This document shows, in pieces, positions 36,631 through 51,251 of a stretch of 64,000 nt of DNA. Positions within the stretch are counted from its first letter, which is position 1. Each line of letters starts with the position of its first letter. The translations under genes and the position numbers were made by a program. Source of the stretch: Gp6-AA40 sp035571515 (GTDB taxonomy: Bacteria; Acidobacteriota; Vicinamibacteria; Vicinamibacterales; UBA2999); NCBI GenBank assembly GCA_035571515.1, contig DATNCQ010000225.1:1-64000 (forward strand). The letters are read 5' to 3'. The notes below the pieces were generated by a model. The model worked only from the letters and a program-made list of their open reading frames with translations, made no database searches and was not told the origin of the DNA.

Positions 36631-37830
36631 ATGCCCCGTAGAACCGGGTTCGCCAACCTTCCGTTACATCCCGGCCGGGCGCCCGCGTGGCTCTTCACGC
36701 GCATGACTCGCCTGGCCCGGGAAATCGCGACCCACGTCGTCGCCGATCGCGGTCCGGAGGAGCTGCTGCGTCGCCTGTCCGATCCCTTCTGGTTCCAGGC
36801 GTTCGGCTGCGTCCTCGGATTCGACTGGCATTCCAGCGGTGTTACGACCACCGCGACCGGCGCACTCAAAGAGGGCCTCCGCGGCATCGAACACGAACTC
36901 GGCGTTTACTCCCAGGGGGGTAAGGGCGCCACGTCACGAAAGACCCCAGCCGAAATCCGTGACCGCTGCGAGCGGCTGGCCATCGATTCCGGCCCGTTTA
37001 TTTACGCGAGCCGGATGGCAGCCAAGGTCGATAGTGCTGCTGTGCAGGATGGGTACCAGCTTTACCACCATGCCTTCTTTTTTTCCGCCGCGGGCCACTG
37101 GTGCGTCGTTCAGCAGGGAATGAGCGATCGGGCACGCTCGGCGCGCCGGTATCACTGGCTTTCGGAGTCGGTGGCGAGCTTCGTCAACGAGCCGCACGAA
37201 GCGATCTGCTGCGACCAGACCGCCCCCACGCTGAATCTTGTCTCCGCGGAGCACGAACCTGTGCGCCTCGCGTCGGTGGCGCTCGCGGCGGATGCTCCGG
37301 ATCGCGTGATGGAGGTGGTGCGCCGCGTCTCCAGTCGACGCGCGGGAGCAGCGACGCGGGCGGGTCTGCATGCGCGCCCCTGCACTGGCAGCCTGCCGTT
37401 CACCAATTTGCCGGCCCTTGACGATCCGCCGACGCTCGACATGCCCGCGCGTCACGCGCTCGAACTGCAGGACGTCGACCCGCGCCGCCTGCACTCGGTC
37501 CTGCTCACGACCTACGAGCGCGCGCCGGAGGACTTCGAGACGCTGCTCGGCCTGGAGGGTGTGGGAGCCAAGACGTTACGGGCGCTGGCCCTCGTGTCGG
37601 AGGTGATCTACGGCACGCCCGCGAGCACGCGAGACCCGGCGCGCTTCGCGTTCGCGCACGGCGGGAAGGACGGCACGCCGTTCCCGGTCGACCGCGCGAC
37701 CTACGACCGGACGATCGACACGCTCCACCGCGCGATGGCCCGCGCCAAAGTCGATCGATCGGAAAAGGTGGATGCGTTGAAGAGACTTTCGAGGTTTGCG
37801 AGGAGTACGGAGCCGGAGCGGCGGACCTGA
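36631..37830 (+). CDS. DUF763 family protein with helix-hairpin-helix-like motif
   Basis: MPRRTGFANLPLHPGRAPAWLF and WFQAFGCVLGFDWHSSGVTTT are the DUF763 signature, a family found in archaea and scattered bacteria and without known activity. The 399-residue product carries LLGLEGVGAKTLRALALVSEVIYG near residues 310-333, like a DNA-binding helix-hairpin-helix, so a nucleic-acid role is plausible. ATG 36631 is chosen over the open frame from 36562 because MPRRTG is the family start. The stop codon (37828-37830) lies in the loop of a REP hairpin, so the extreme C-terminus may be repeat-derived. Confidence 0.87.
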   Translation: MPRRTGFANLPLHPGRAPAWLFTRMTRLAREIATHVVADRGPEELLRRLSDPFWFQAFGCVLGFDWHSSGVTTTATGALKEGLRGIEHELGVYSQGGKGATSRKTPAEIRDRCERLAIDSGPFIYASRMAAKVDSAAVQDGYQLYHHAFFFSAAGHWCVVQQGMSDRARSARRYHWLSESVASFVNEPHEAICCDQTAPTLNLVSAEHEPVRLASVALAADAPDRVMEVVRRVSSRRAGAATRAGLHARPCTGSLPFTNLPALDDPPTLDMPARHALELQDVDPRRLHSVLLTTYERAPEDFETLLGLEGVGAKTLRALALVSEVIYGTPASTRDPARFAFAHGGKDGTPFPVDRATYDRTIDTLHRAMARAKVDRSEKVDALKRLSRFARSTEPERRT

Positions 37831-37844
37831 AGGTCCGCCGCTCC
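37815..37844. repeat. REP-like hairpin with 13-bp perfect stem at the DUF763 3' end
   Basis: Stem 37815-37827/37832-37844 with TGAA loop. The TGA of that loop is the stop codon of the DUF763 gene. Confidence 0.88.
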
Positions 37845-37861
37845 GTCGTGCGCGGTGTCAG

Positions 37862-40048
<2,187 letters not shown>

Positions 40049-40316
40049 AACGGTAATGGTCCTTTCATTCCGGTTGTCGCTGAATGATGGAGACGACCGA
40101 CACGACCGCGAACGGTCTCGAGCGGGAGCTCCAAGTTCGATGAGTCGCGATTATGACCGACGCCGCGAGAGCGGCGCAATGGCTCGCGGCGCACAAATAT
40201 GTCGGAGCAGTCAAAATCCACTACGTGATCGTCAGAACCGCTCGATCGCACCTCTTCCGCGCTATTCTTCCGGCCCATCCACAGAACTGTTCTTTGACGG
40301 AAGGTGAGGTGTATCG
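40049..40316. promoter_or_regulatory. divergent glnN/glnA control region
   Basis: 268 gene-free bases. AGGTGAGG upstream of the glnA ATG and AAAGGA upstream of glnN are ribosome binding sites. Short hairpins GACCG-CGAA-CGGTC and CGCCGC-GAGA-GCGGCG are present. No convincing sigma-54 (GG-N10-GC) or NtrC box was found by eye. Promoters for both genes must lie here. Confidence 0.6.
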
Positions 40317-41756
40317 ATGGCCTCGGACGACTTCCCGAAGACCCCCCGCGATTTCTTCGACTACGCCAAGAAGAACCAGGCCGAGATGGTGGACCTGAAA
40401 TTCGTCGACATGCTCGGCTCCTGGCAGCACTGCTCGTATCCGATCGACCACCTGGATGAAGGCACGTTCGAGGAAGGCCTCGGCTTCGACGGCTCGTCGA
40501 TTCGAGGCTGGATGGGCATCCACGAATCCGACATGATGGCCGTGCCGGTCGCCGACACGGCGCGGCTGGATCCGTTCTACGCGCGGCCGACGGTCAGCGT
40601 CATCGCCAATGTCGTCGACCCGATCACGCGCCAGGACTTCTCGCGCGACCCGCGCAACGTCGCCCGCAAGGCCGAAGCGTACCTGAAGGACAGCGGCGTC
40701 GCCGACACCTGCTTCATCGGTCCCGAGCCGGAGTTCTTCATCTTCGACGAGGTCCGCTACGAGCAGAACCAGCATCGCGGCGTCTACGAGATCGAGTCGG
40801 CGGAAGGCGCCTGGAACACGGCGCGCCACGAGGAACCGAACCTCGGATACAAGCCAAGCTTCAAGGGCGGCTACTTTCCCGTGAGTCCCACCGACACGTA
40901 CCACGATCTGCGCGGCGAGATGGTCTACGAGATGCGCAAGATCGGCATCGTCGTCGAGGCACATCATCACGAAGTGGCGACCGCCGGGCAGAGCGAGATC
41001 GACATGCAGTTCATGCCGCTGCTGAAGATGGCCGATCAGTTCATGTGGTACAAGTACATCTGCAAGAACGTCGCGAAGCGCAACGGCAAGACCGTGACGT
41101 TCATGCCGAAGCCGATCTTCGAGGACAACGGCAGCGGCATGCACAGCCACACCTCGCTGTGGAAGGGCGGCAAGCCGCTGTTCGCCGGCGACGGATACGC
41201 AGGCCTCAGCGAGATGGGCCTCTGGGCGGCCGGCGGGTTGCTGAAGCACGCGCCCGCGATTCTCGCGTTCGCGGCGCCGACGACCAACTCGTACCGGCGC
41301 CTGGTGCCAGGCTTCGAAGCGCCCGTCAACCTCGCCGTCTCCGCGCGCAACCGCTCGGCCTCGATCCGCATCCCGATGTACTCGAAGAGCCCCAAGTCGA
41401 AGCGGCTCGAGTTCCGCTGCCCGGACCCGAGCGCCAACGGCTACCTGGCCTGGTCGGCGATGCTGATGGCGATGCTCGACGGCATCCAGGGCAAGATTGA
41501 CGCGGGCAAGCCGCTCGACCGCGACATCTACGAGATGACGCGCGAGGAGATGAAGCACGAGGGGATCCGCACGACGCCGGGCTCGCTGCCGGAGGCGATC
41601 GACGCGCTCGAGGAGGATCACGCGTTCCTGACCAAGGGCGGCGTGTTCACCGACGACCTGATCAGCACCTGGATCGACTACAAGCGCTCGAAGGAGCTCG
41701 ACCCGATCCGGCTGCGGCCGCATCCGTACGAGTTCTACCTGTATTACGACAATTAG
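40317..41756 (+). CDS. glnA: glutamine synthetase type I
   Basis: At 479 residues with GFDGSSIRGWMGIHESDM, FIGPEPEFFIFDEV, GGYFPVSPTDTYHDLRGEMV, HHHEVATAGQSEIDMQF, GSGMHSHTSLWKGG, RNRSASIRIP and HPYEFYLYYDN. The C-terminal Tyr in RDIYEMTREE occupies the place of the adenylylation tyrosine of GSI-beta, so adenylylation by GlnE is possible but unproven. A strong AGGTGAGG lies before the ATG. An intrinsic terminator follows after 68 bases (41825-41851), so it is monocistronic. Confidence 0.96.
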   Translation: MASDDFPKTPRDFFDYAKKNQAEMVDLKFVDMLGSWQHCSYPIDHLDEGTFEEGLGFDGSSIRGWMGIHESDMMAVPVADTARLDPFYARPTVSVIANVVDPITRQDFSRDPRNVARKAEAYLKDSGVADTCFIGPEPEFFIFDEVRYEQNQHRGVYEIESAEGAWNTARHEEPNLGYKPSFKGGYFPVSPTDTYHDLRGEMVYEMRKIGIVVEAHHHEVATAGQSEIDMQFMPLLKMADQFMWYKYICKNVAKRNGKTVTFMPKPIFEDNGSGMHSHTSLWKGGKPLFAGDGYAGLSEMGLWAAGGLLKHAPAILAFAAPTTNSYRRLVPGFEAPVNLAVSARNRSASIRIPMYSKSPKSKRLEFRCPDPSANGYLAWSAMLMAMLDGIQGKIDAGKPLDRDIYEMTREEMKHEGIRTTPGSLPEAIDALEEDHAFLTKGGVFTDDLISTWIDYKRSKELDPIRLRPHPYEFYLYYDN

Positions 41757-41784
41757 CTGGCAGCGGGCAGCTGGCAGTGGGCAG
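41757..41784. repeat. heptad repeat (CTGGCAG, four units) after glnA
   Basis: CTGGCAG, CGGGCAG, CTGGCAG and TGGGCAG in exact 7-nt phase, starting at the base after the glnA stop. Related to the array at 7415. Confidence 0.85.
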
Positions 41785-41820
41785 TAGGGGCCGGCTTCAG
41801 CCGGCGCTTCGGCGCAGTAC
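41784..41820. repeat. REP-like hairpin (GCCGGC-TTCA-GCCGGC)
   Basis: GTAGGG tail then stem 41790-41795/41800-41805 with TTCA loop and a second small CGC(CTTC)GGCG fold. It stands between the heptad array and the glnA terminator. Confidence 0.75.
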
Positions 41821-41824
41821 GGAG

Positions 41825-41851
41825 GGGCCGCCTTCAGGCGGCCCTTTTTTT
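41825..41851 (+). terminator. intrinsic terminator of glnA
   Basis: Stem GGGCCGCC/GGCGGCCC (41825-41832, 41837-41844) with TTCA loop, followed by seven T (41845-41851). The stem has the same design as the REP family, so a REP has probably been co-opted as a terminator. Confidence 0.9.
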
Positions 41852-41857
41852 CCCCGG

Positions 41858-41892
41858 TTGACCAATCCGTATCTATATATGTAGATTTATAG
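41858..41892 (+). promoter_or_regulatory. promoter and operator of the ArsR-metH operon
   Basis: TTGACC (-35, 41858-41863) and TAGATT (-10, 41882-41887) stand 18 bases apart. Between them, overlapping the -10, lies the near-palindrome ATCTATATATGTAGAT (41871-41886, 14 of 16 symmetric). The predicted transcription start is at or next to the GTG at 41895, so the message may be leaderless. Confidence 0.65.
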
Positions 41893-41894
41893 AT

Positions 41895-42829
41895 GTGCAG
41901 CAGGCCTCGTCCCTCTTCCGGCTCCTGTCCGACTCCACGCGCCTCCGGCTGCTCCGGATCCTCGCGCAGGACCGGTTCAACGTCACCGAGCTGACGGGCA
42001 TCCTGGGCGTCGCGCAGTCGAACGTCTCGCGGCATCTCGGCCTGCTGAAGGACGCCGGGCTCGTCGCCGAGGAACGCGAGGCGGGATTCGTCTATTACCG
42101 CGTCGCCGAGGACGCCCGCAGCAACGGCCAGGGCGCGCTCTGGGCGATGCTCGACGGCCACTTCGAGTCGGCGGCAACCGACCGCGCGGTGCGCGCGGAC
42201 GAGGCGCGCATGCAGGAGGTCCTGCGGCTGCGCAAGGAGAACTTCGACACGCACGGCGACGCGCGACAGCTCGTGCCGGGCCGCAGCTGGGCGGCGTGGG
42301 CGCGCGCGCTCGGGCACCTGCTCCCGCCGCTCGACGTCGCGGACATCGGCTGCGGCGACGGCTACCTCACGCTCGAGACGGCGAAATGGGCGCGCACCGT
42401 CGTCGGCATCGACCGCTCGAGCGAGGTGCTGGAACGCGCGAAGGCGCTCGCCGACCGGCGCCACGTGACGAACGTCACCTGGAAGAAGGGGCAGCTGACG
42501 AAGCTGCCGCTCAAGGATCGATCGGTGGATGTCGCGCTGCTCTCGCAGTCGTTGCACCACGCCGACGATCTCGAGCGCGCGATTGCCGAATCGGCGCGGG
42601 TGCTGCGCCCCGGCGGCCGCGTCCTCATCCTGGACCTGCGGGAACACGACCAGGGGTGGGTGCGCAGGCGGTTCGGCGATCGCCATCTGGGATTCTCCAG
42701 CGCCGCGCTCGAGACGCTGCTGCGCCGCACGGGTCTCGACGACGTGAAAGTCAACGTCGGCGCCAGCAAGGCCGGAGATCCGTTCGCGGTGCTCATCGCG
42801 AGCGGTGTGAAGAAGGAACGAGCCCTCGC

Positions 42830-42833
<4 letters not shown>
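41895..42833 (+). CDS. ArsR-family regulator fused to SAM methyltransferase domain (metH-linked)
   Basis: At 312 residues: ArsR winged helix (about 5-75, with GVAQSNVSRHLGLLKDAGLVAEER) followed by a class I methyltransferase (VADIGCGDGYLTLETA near residue 150; VLRPGGRVLILDLREHDQGW). No metal-binding cysteines are present in the HTH domain. It resembles the ahcY-linked fusion at 26682-27614 but with a different recognition helix, so different operators are expected, as seen. Its stop overlaps the metH ATG as ATGA. A role as a SAM/SAH-responsive regulator of metH is inferred from context and the SahR precedent. The GTG start has no SD. Confidence 0.86.
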
Positions 42834-46588
<3,755 letters not shown>

Positions 46589-46604
46589 CAGCGTTGCGTG
46601 CCGG

Positions 46605-47570
46605 CTACGCCCGCCGCGCGCGGCAGTAGAGGAGCATCCCGAGCTGTCGAAACAGCGCGTGCATGACGGCGTCTGGAATTCGCGCCTCGACAGCCTTGCG
46701 CCTCGCGCCCGGCAGCCACCACGTCAGCGCCGCCTTCTGTTCGAACGTCCGCATCTCCAGCACGTCGAAGCCGCGCAGCGCGCGCCGCAGCTCACCAGGG
46801 CTGTCATAGCGGACGAACGGGCAGCCGCCGATGTCGCGCCCGTCGGAGTACCGGCTCCACAGGTCGGGCACCGAGTAACGCAGCAGCTGCAGCCGGAAGA
46901 TCCCGTATCGCGCGATGACACCGAGCCAGTTATAGACGGAGTGACGGTTGTAGACCATCAGCCGGAGCTCGCCGCCGGGCCGCAGCACGCGACGGATCTC
47001 CGCGAGCGCCGCCGCCAGATCGGGCACGTAGAGCAGCACGCCCCACGACCAGACGGCGTCGAACGACTCGGCGGCGAACGGCAGCCGTGACACGTCGCCC
47101 TGCACGGCGGATGCGGAGACGCGATCGAGGCAGAAGCGGCGCTTGACCGACGTGGCGCCCGTCCATGTCAGGTCGAGCGCGGTGACCGATGCGCCCTGCC
47201 GGGCGAGCTCCGCCGAAATCGCGCCGAGACCGCATCCGATTTCGAGCACGCGCCGTCCGCGCAGCGCCGCATAATCGACGAGGCCGCCAAAGAGCGGCTC
47301 CCCCGCCCCCTGCGCGAACCAGGCGGCGCGCCGGAATTCGCCGTCGATGCGGCCGAAGAAACCGCGCGCGGCCGCGTCGTCGGACAGGTCGGGCCGCCCC
47401 CGATGCCCGAGATAGTCCATTGGATGTTGGTCCCACCAGAGACGGATGCGGCGGGTGATGTCGTCGGCGGTGGGCGTCAGGGTGGGACCCGGCGCGCCAT
47501 TATAGAATCGTCCTCGTGCTGGACTTGGAGTTGGTTTGGAGTACCTGATCAAACAGTACCCGCTCGACAC
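46605..47570 (-). CDS. class I SAM-dependent methyltransferase
   Basis: The SAM-binding motif VLEIGCGLGAISAELARQGASVTALDLT and the following VQGDVSRLPFAAESFDAVWSWGVLLYVPD and VLRPGGELRLMVYNRHS are typical of Methyltransf_11/25 enzymes. The N-terminal WWDQHPMDYLGH block is common in such proteins next to sugar or natural-product genes, but the substrate cannot be told. The start is uncertain: ATG 47570 overlaps the divergent GNAT gene by 35 bases, TTG 47552 is possible, and ATG 47420 would cut into conserved sequence. A TATAAT (47499-47504, minus strand) lies inside the longer version, which argues for a shorter one. Confidence 0.75.
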   Translation of the reverse strand: MSSGYCLIRYSKPTPSPARGRFYNGAPGPTLTPTADDITRRIRLWWDQHPMDYLGHRGRPDLSDDAAARGFFGRIDGEFRRAAWFAQGAGEPLFGGLVDYAALRGRRVLEIGCGLGAISAELARQGASVTALDLTWTGATSVKRRFCLDRVSASAVQGDVSRLPFAAESFDAVWSWGVLLYVPDLAAALAEIRRVLRPGGELRLMVYNRHSVYNWLGVIARYGIFRLQLLRYSVPDLWSRYSDGRDIGGCPFVRYDSPGELRRALRGFDVLEMRTFEQKAALTWWLPGARRKAVEARIPDAVMHALFRQLGMLLYCRARRA

Positions 47571-48129
47571 GGGCGCGCTCGAAATTCAATACATCGAGGA
47601 GTTCTTCGGCGAGTTCCCGCGGAAGAAGACCGCGCAGGAGATCATGACGCGCCTGCGCGACCGCGAGTACCTCATCCTCATGGCGGAGGCGCCGCTGCCC
47701 GCCGATCCCGGCCTCGTGGTGCCGGTCTCGTACAAGATCGTCCACGAGCTGCGGGAGCAGGAAGCGGAGACGAAGCTGTCGGACCTGGTCGCGCGCCTGA
47801 GGAACTCCATCCGGTTCGAGGGGCGCAAGGTGCTCTACAGCTGGATCGGCGGCACGCGCCGCGACTGGCGCGGCCAGGGGCACTTCCGCGCGCTGACGGA
47901 GGAATCCGAGGCGTGGGCGCACGCGTCCGGCTATCACGAGGTCGTGGTCAAGACGAAGAACCGCTTCTACGACATGCGCGGCACGCTCGACCAGCTCGAG
48001 TTCAACGTCATCAAGTACGAGGTCAATCCGTTCGACAACCGCGAATCGAAGGTCTATCTCAGCAAGCAGCTCACCTCCGACGTCGTCCGCGCCCACACGA
48101 GCACGCGCACGGTGGTGTACGCGGACTGA
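47536..48129 (+). CDS. GNAT-family N-acetyltransferase
   Basis: The acetyl-CoA loop RRDWRGQGHFRALTEESEAWA (Q/RxxGxG type) and following VVVKTKNRFYDMRGTLDQLEF give the GNAT fold in 197 residues. It transfers an acetyl group from acetyl-CoA to an unknown amine. The start is TTG at 47536; no ATG or GTG is in frame upstream near the conserved part. It is followed after 6 bases by the hydroxy-acid oxidase gene, so the two are an operon. It diverges from the methyltransferase gene with overlapping or nearly overlapping starts. Confidence 0.82.
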   Translation: MEYLIKQYPLDTGALEIQYIEEFFGEFPRKKTAQEIMTRLRDREYLILMAEAPLPADPGLVVPVSYKIVHELREQEAETKLSDLVARLRNSIRFEGRKVLYSWIGGTRRDWRGQGHFRALTEESEAWAHASGYHEVVVKTKNRFYDMRGTLDQLEFNVIKYEVNPFDNRESKVYLSKQLTSDVVRAHTSTRTVVYAD

Positions 48130-48135
48130 TCGGCG

Positions 48136-49344
48136 ATGAAGTCCGACCGCAGCCTCGCGCGCTCGGTCAGCTTTCCGCGCGTCGTCAACATCAGCGATTT
48201 CCGCCGCCTGGCCAGGAAGCGGCTGCCCGCGGTCGTCTTCGCCTACATCGACGGCGGCGCCGAGGACGAAGTCACGCTGCGGGAGAACTGCCGCGCCTTC
48301 CGTGACATCACCTTCCGTCCACGGCAATGCGTCGCCGTGCCGACGTGCGATCTGCGCACCACGGTGCTCGGCACGACGTTCGAGCTGCCCTTCCTCCTCG
48401 CACCCGTTGGCTTCTGCCGGATGTTCTATCCGAGAGGCGAGCTGCACGCCGCGCGTGCCGCCAACGACGCGGGCACCGGCTACATCCTGTCGACCTTCTC
48501 CGGCACCCGTCTCGAGGAGGTGCGCGCAGGGACCTCCGGCCCGCTGTGGTTTCAGCTCTATGTGCCGGGCGGCCGCGCGATCGCCGAGGCCACGATGGCG
48601 CGGGCGAAGGCTGCCGGCTACACGGTGCTCGTGGTCACGATCGACACGCCGGTGTCCGGGATGCGCGAGCGCGACTTCCGCCACGGCGTGCGCCCGATCC
48701 TGCAGGGGGACCTCCTGGGCAGCGTTCCGTACGCCTGGCAGTTCGTCACGCGCCCGCGCTGGGTGCTCGACTACTTCGCCGACGGACGGCCGCGCGTCTT
48801 TCCAAACGTGGAGCTGCCCGGCAAAGGCGCCATGCCGTGCGGCGACGTCGGCCTCATCCTCGAGAGCACGATCGTCACCTGGCAGGATCTGCGCTGGATG
48901 CGCGACGCGTGGCAGGGCCCTGTCGTCGTCAAGGGCGTGCACACGGGCGACGATGCGAGACGCGCAATGGACGCGGGCGCCGACGCCGTGATCGTGTCGA
49001 ACCACGGCGGCCGCCAGCTCGATGGCGTGCCGGCGAGCCTGCGCGCGCTGCCCGAGGTCCTCGACGCGGTGAACGGCCGCATCGAGGTGCTGATGGATGG
49101 CGGCGTCCGTCGCGGCGGCGACATCGTCAAGGCCATCTGCCTCGGCGCGAAGGCCGTGCTCGTCGGACGCGCCTATGCATGGGCGCTCGGCGCGGCGGGA
49201 GGGCCGGGCGTCGCGCGCGCCATCGACATCCTGCGCACGGACCTCGTACGCACGATGCGGCTGCTCGGCTGCCCCTCGATCGGGCAGCTCGATCGCTCGT
49301 ATATCGAACGTCGCGCCGCTACGGCTGCATCACCGATCGATTGA
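48136..49344 (+). CDS. FMN-dependent alpha-hydroxy-acid oxidase/dehydrogenase
   Basis: TIM-barrel flavoprotein of 402 residues of the lactate dehydrogenase (LldD)/glycolate oxidase family. It has YIDGGAEDEVTLRENCRAF, LLAPVGFCRMFYPRGE, WFQLYVPGG, VVKGVHTGDDARRAMDAGADAVIVSNHGGRQLDG (active-site His and Arg) and MDGGVRRGGDIVKAICLGAKAVLVGR (phosphate site). It oxidises a 2-hydroxy acid such as L-lactate and passes electrons to quinone or O2; the substrate is not determined. It is in an operon with the GNAT gene. Its last 26 bases overlap the 3' end of the convergent secreted-protein gene. Confidence 0.92.
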   Translation: MKSDRSLARSVSFPRVVNISDFRRLARKRLPAVVFAYIDGGAEDEVTLRENCRAFRDITFRPRQCVAVPTCDLRTTVLGTTFELPFLLAPVGFCRMFYPRGELHAARAANDAGTGYILSTFSGTRLEEVRAGTSGPLWFQLYVPGGRAIAEATMARAKAAGYTVLVVTIDTPVSGMRERDFRHGVRPILQGDLLGSVPYAWQFVTRPRWVLDYFADGRPRVFPNVELPGKGAMPCGDVGLILESTIVTWQDLRWMRDAWQGPVVVKGVHTGDDARRAMDAGADAVIVSNHGGRQLDGVPASLRALPEVLDAVNGRIEVLMDGGVRRGGDIVKAICLGAKAVLVGRAYAWALGAAGGPGVARAIDILRTDLVRTMRLLGCPSIGQLDRSYIERRAATAASPID

Positions 49345-50125
49345 TCCAGACGATGTTGTCCCAGCTCAGGACCTTCTCGGTGCCATCGAACAGCTTTGCG
49401 TAGCTGCCGCCGGAACCCTTGAACGAAAACTCCTTCACGCGATCCGGCGGGGTCGTGGTGACGTTGCGCAGGATGTCGAGCACCTGCTCCTGGCGGGAGA
49501 TCTGCGCGATGCCGGGATTTTTCGCCGAATAGAACTTCGTGTCGGCCGGCATTCCCTTGTTGCCGACGCCGTGCTCGTACTTGATGTGCAGCTCGAGGTG
49601 CTCGCCGCTCGCGGCCTGGAACACCCAGTCCTGCGAATCGAGGACCGGCCCGTTCCCTTTACTGCTGGTCGAGCGCTGCATCGTGTGTGTGGCCGCCGGC
49701 AGGTAGACGCCGAATGGTCCGGGCGCGTCCGCCGGATCCGCCGTCAGGCCGCCGATGACGAGCTGCGCGTTGGCGCCGGACGGGTCCTTGACGGGTGCGG
49801 CGAGATAGACGAGCCGATTCGAGCCGGTCTTTCCGACCGGCTTGCCGTCGGGACCGTTGATCGTCATGCGATCGACGAAGATGACCCGGATATTCGCGTC
49901 CTTCGCGGGCCCCTGCGTGGCGACGTTCGGCATGAATCCCTGTGGCAGCATCGCGGCCAGCGCCGCGTCGGGCACGTGGAAATCCAGCTGAAAGCGGGCC
50001 TCGGCGCTGAACTCCTGCAGGGTCTGGCTGCCGGCGGTGCCCGCGCCGCCGGCGAAGACGGTCAGAAACAGCGCGCAGAGCGCCCGCCGGGAAGGATATG
50101 CAGTCATGCCGCTCGCGTGTACCAT
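49319..50125 (-). CDS. secreted hypothetical protein (268 aa)
   Basis: A GGAGGG about 5 bases before ATG 50125 sets this start, followed by RRALCALFLTVFAGGAGTAGSQ, a signal peptide with an Arg pair. The mature protein is beta-rich with no known motif; segments such as GPFGVYLPAATHTMQRSTSS and DILRNVTTTPPDRVKEFSFKGSGGSYAKLF look like a beta-sandwich. It is not recognised. It is divergent from the beta-propeller gene (52-base gap) and overlaps the hydroxy-acid oxidase stop by 26 bases. The open frame upstream of 50125 is not used. Confidence 0.7.
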   Translation of the reverse strand: MVHASGMTAYPSRRALCALFLTVFAGGAGTAGSQTLQEFSAEARFQLDFHVPDAALAAMLPQGFMPNVATQGPAKDANIRVIFVDRMTINGPDGKPVGKTGSNRLVYLAAPVKDPSGANAQLVIGGLTADPADAPGPFGVYLPAATHTMQRSTSSKGNGPVLDSQDWVFQAASGEHLELHIKYEHGVGNKGMPADTKFYSAKNPGIAQISRQEQVLDILRNVTTTPPDRVKEFSFKGSGGSYAKLFDGTEKVLSWDNIVWINRSVMQP

Positions 50126-50177
50126 GTGTCCCTCCAGCGACGTGATTGATAACACAAAACGCTGAGGAGGCGCCTCC

Positions 50178-51251
50178 ATGACTTCGCGCGTGACGGCCGC
50201 CGCCGTCGTGCTCCTCTGTGGACTGGTTGCGTGTGGCCGTTCGGAACCTCCGGCGGCGACCGCCACGCCCGCGCCCGCGCCGCCGCAGGATCGAACGCCG
50301 GCGCTCGGCGTCTACGTCACGAATGAAACCGGCGGCGATCTGTCGGTGATCGACGCCGCGACCAGCACGGTCGTGGCGACGATTCCTCTCGGCAAGCGGC
50401 CGCGCGGCATCGTCGCCAGCCCCGACGGCGCGCTGCTCTACGTCGCGCTCAGCGGATCGCCGATTGGCGGTCCCAACGTCGACGAGTCGAAGCTGCCGCC
50501 GCCCGATCGCAGCGCCGACGGCATCGGCGTCGTCGACGTACGCCAGCGCAAGCTGGTGAAGGTACTGCCGTCGGGCCCCGATCCCGAGCAGGTGGCCGTC
50601 AGCCCCGACGGCAAAGAGATTTACGTGGCGAATGAAGACATCGGGCAACTGAGCGTCATCGACACCGGCGACGGCCACCTGATTCAGAGCTTCAAGGTTG
50701 GCGACGAACCCGAAGGCGTGACGGTGGAGCCTGGCGGGAAGCGTGTGTGGGTGACGTCCGAGGCCGATGGCGCGGTGTTCGTCGCGGATCTGGCCGCGAA
50801 GAAGATCGTCAAGCCGGTGAAGGTCGGTGCGCGGCCGCGGTCGATCGCGTTCACGCCCGACGGCGCCCGCGCCTACGTCCCGTCGGAAAACGGCGCCACG
50901 CTGACCGCGATCGACGTCAAGCGGCTCGTGCCCGCGAAGACCATCGACCTCGGCAAGGGCATGCGGCCGATGGGGACGCGCATGAGCGCCGACGGCAAGT
51001 TCCTCTACGTGAGCACCGGGCGCAGCAAGATGGCGCTCGTGCTCGACACCGCCACGGACACCGTGATTGGATCGATCGAAGCCGGCGACCGCCCCTGGGG
51101 CATCGGCGTCTCGCCCGACGCGAAAACGCTCTACACCGCCAACGGTCCATCGGACGACGTGTCGGTGATCGACATCGCGTCGAAGATGGTCACCAAGAAG
51201 ATTCCTGTAGGACATGGACCATGGGGACTGACAGTCGTCGCCGCACCGTGA
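50178..51251 (+). CDS. YVTN-type beta-propeller lipoprotein
   Basis: Starts with a lipoprotein signal (TAAAVVLLCGLVAC, Cys near residue 15) and an Ala/Pro-rich spacer. Repeats of about 40 residues follow with the YVTN/S-P-D-G-xx-xYV pattern (YVTNETGGDLSVIDAATSTVVATI, SPDGKEIYVANEDIGQLSVIDTGDG, TPDGARAYVPSENGATLTAID, SADGKFLYVSTGRSK, SPDAKTLYTANGPSDDVSVID), making a seven-bladed propeller. These proteins bind ligands or partners at the cell surface; function is unknown. Its end overlaps the TonB-receptor start, so the two likely work together in uptake. Confidence 0.87.
   Translation: MTSRVTAAAVVLLCGLVACGRSEPPAATATPAPAPPQDRTPALGVYVTNETGGDLSVIDAATSTVVATIPLGKRPRGIVASPDGALLYVALSGSPIGGPNVDESKLPPPDRSADGIGVVDVRQRKLVKVLPSGPDPEQVAVSPDGKEIYVANEDIGQLSVIDTGDGHLIQSFKVGDEPEGVTVEPGGKRVWVTSEADGAVFVADLAAKKIVKPVKVGARPRSIAFTPDGARAYVPSENGATLTAIDVKRLVPAKTIDLGKGMRPMGTRMSADGKFLYVSTGRSKMALVLDTATDTVIGSIEAGDRPWGIGVSPDAKTLYTANGPSDDVSVIDIASKMVTKKIPVGHGPWGLTVVAAP

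Noticed and set aside
40049..40316. Sigma-54 promoter or NtrC site between the glutamine synthetases
   Set aside because: No GG-N10-GC element with TGGCAC/TTGC flanks could be found by eye.
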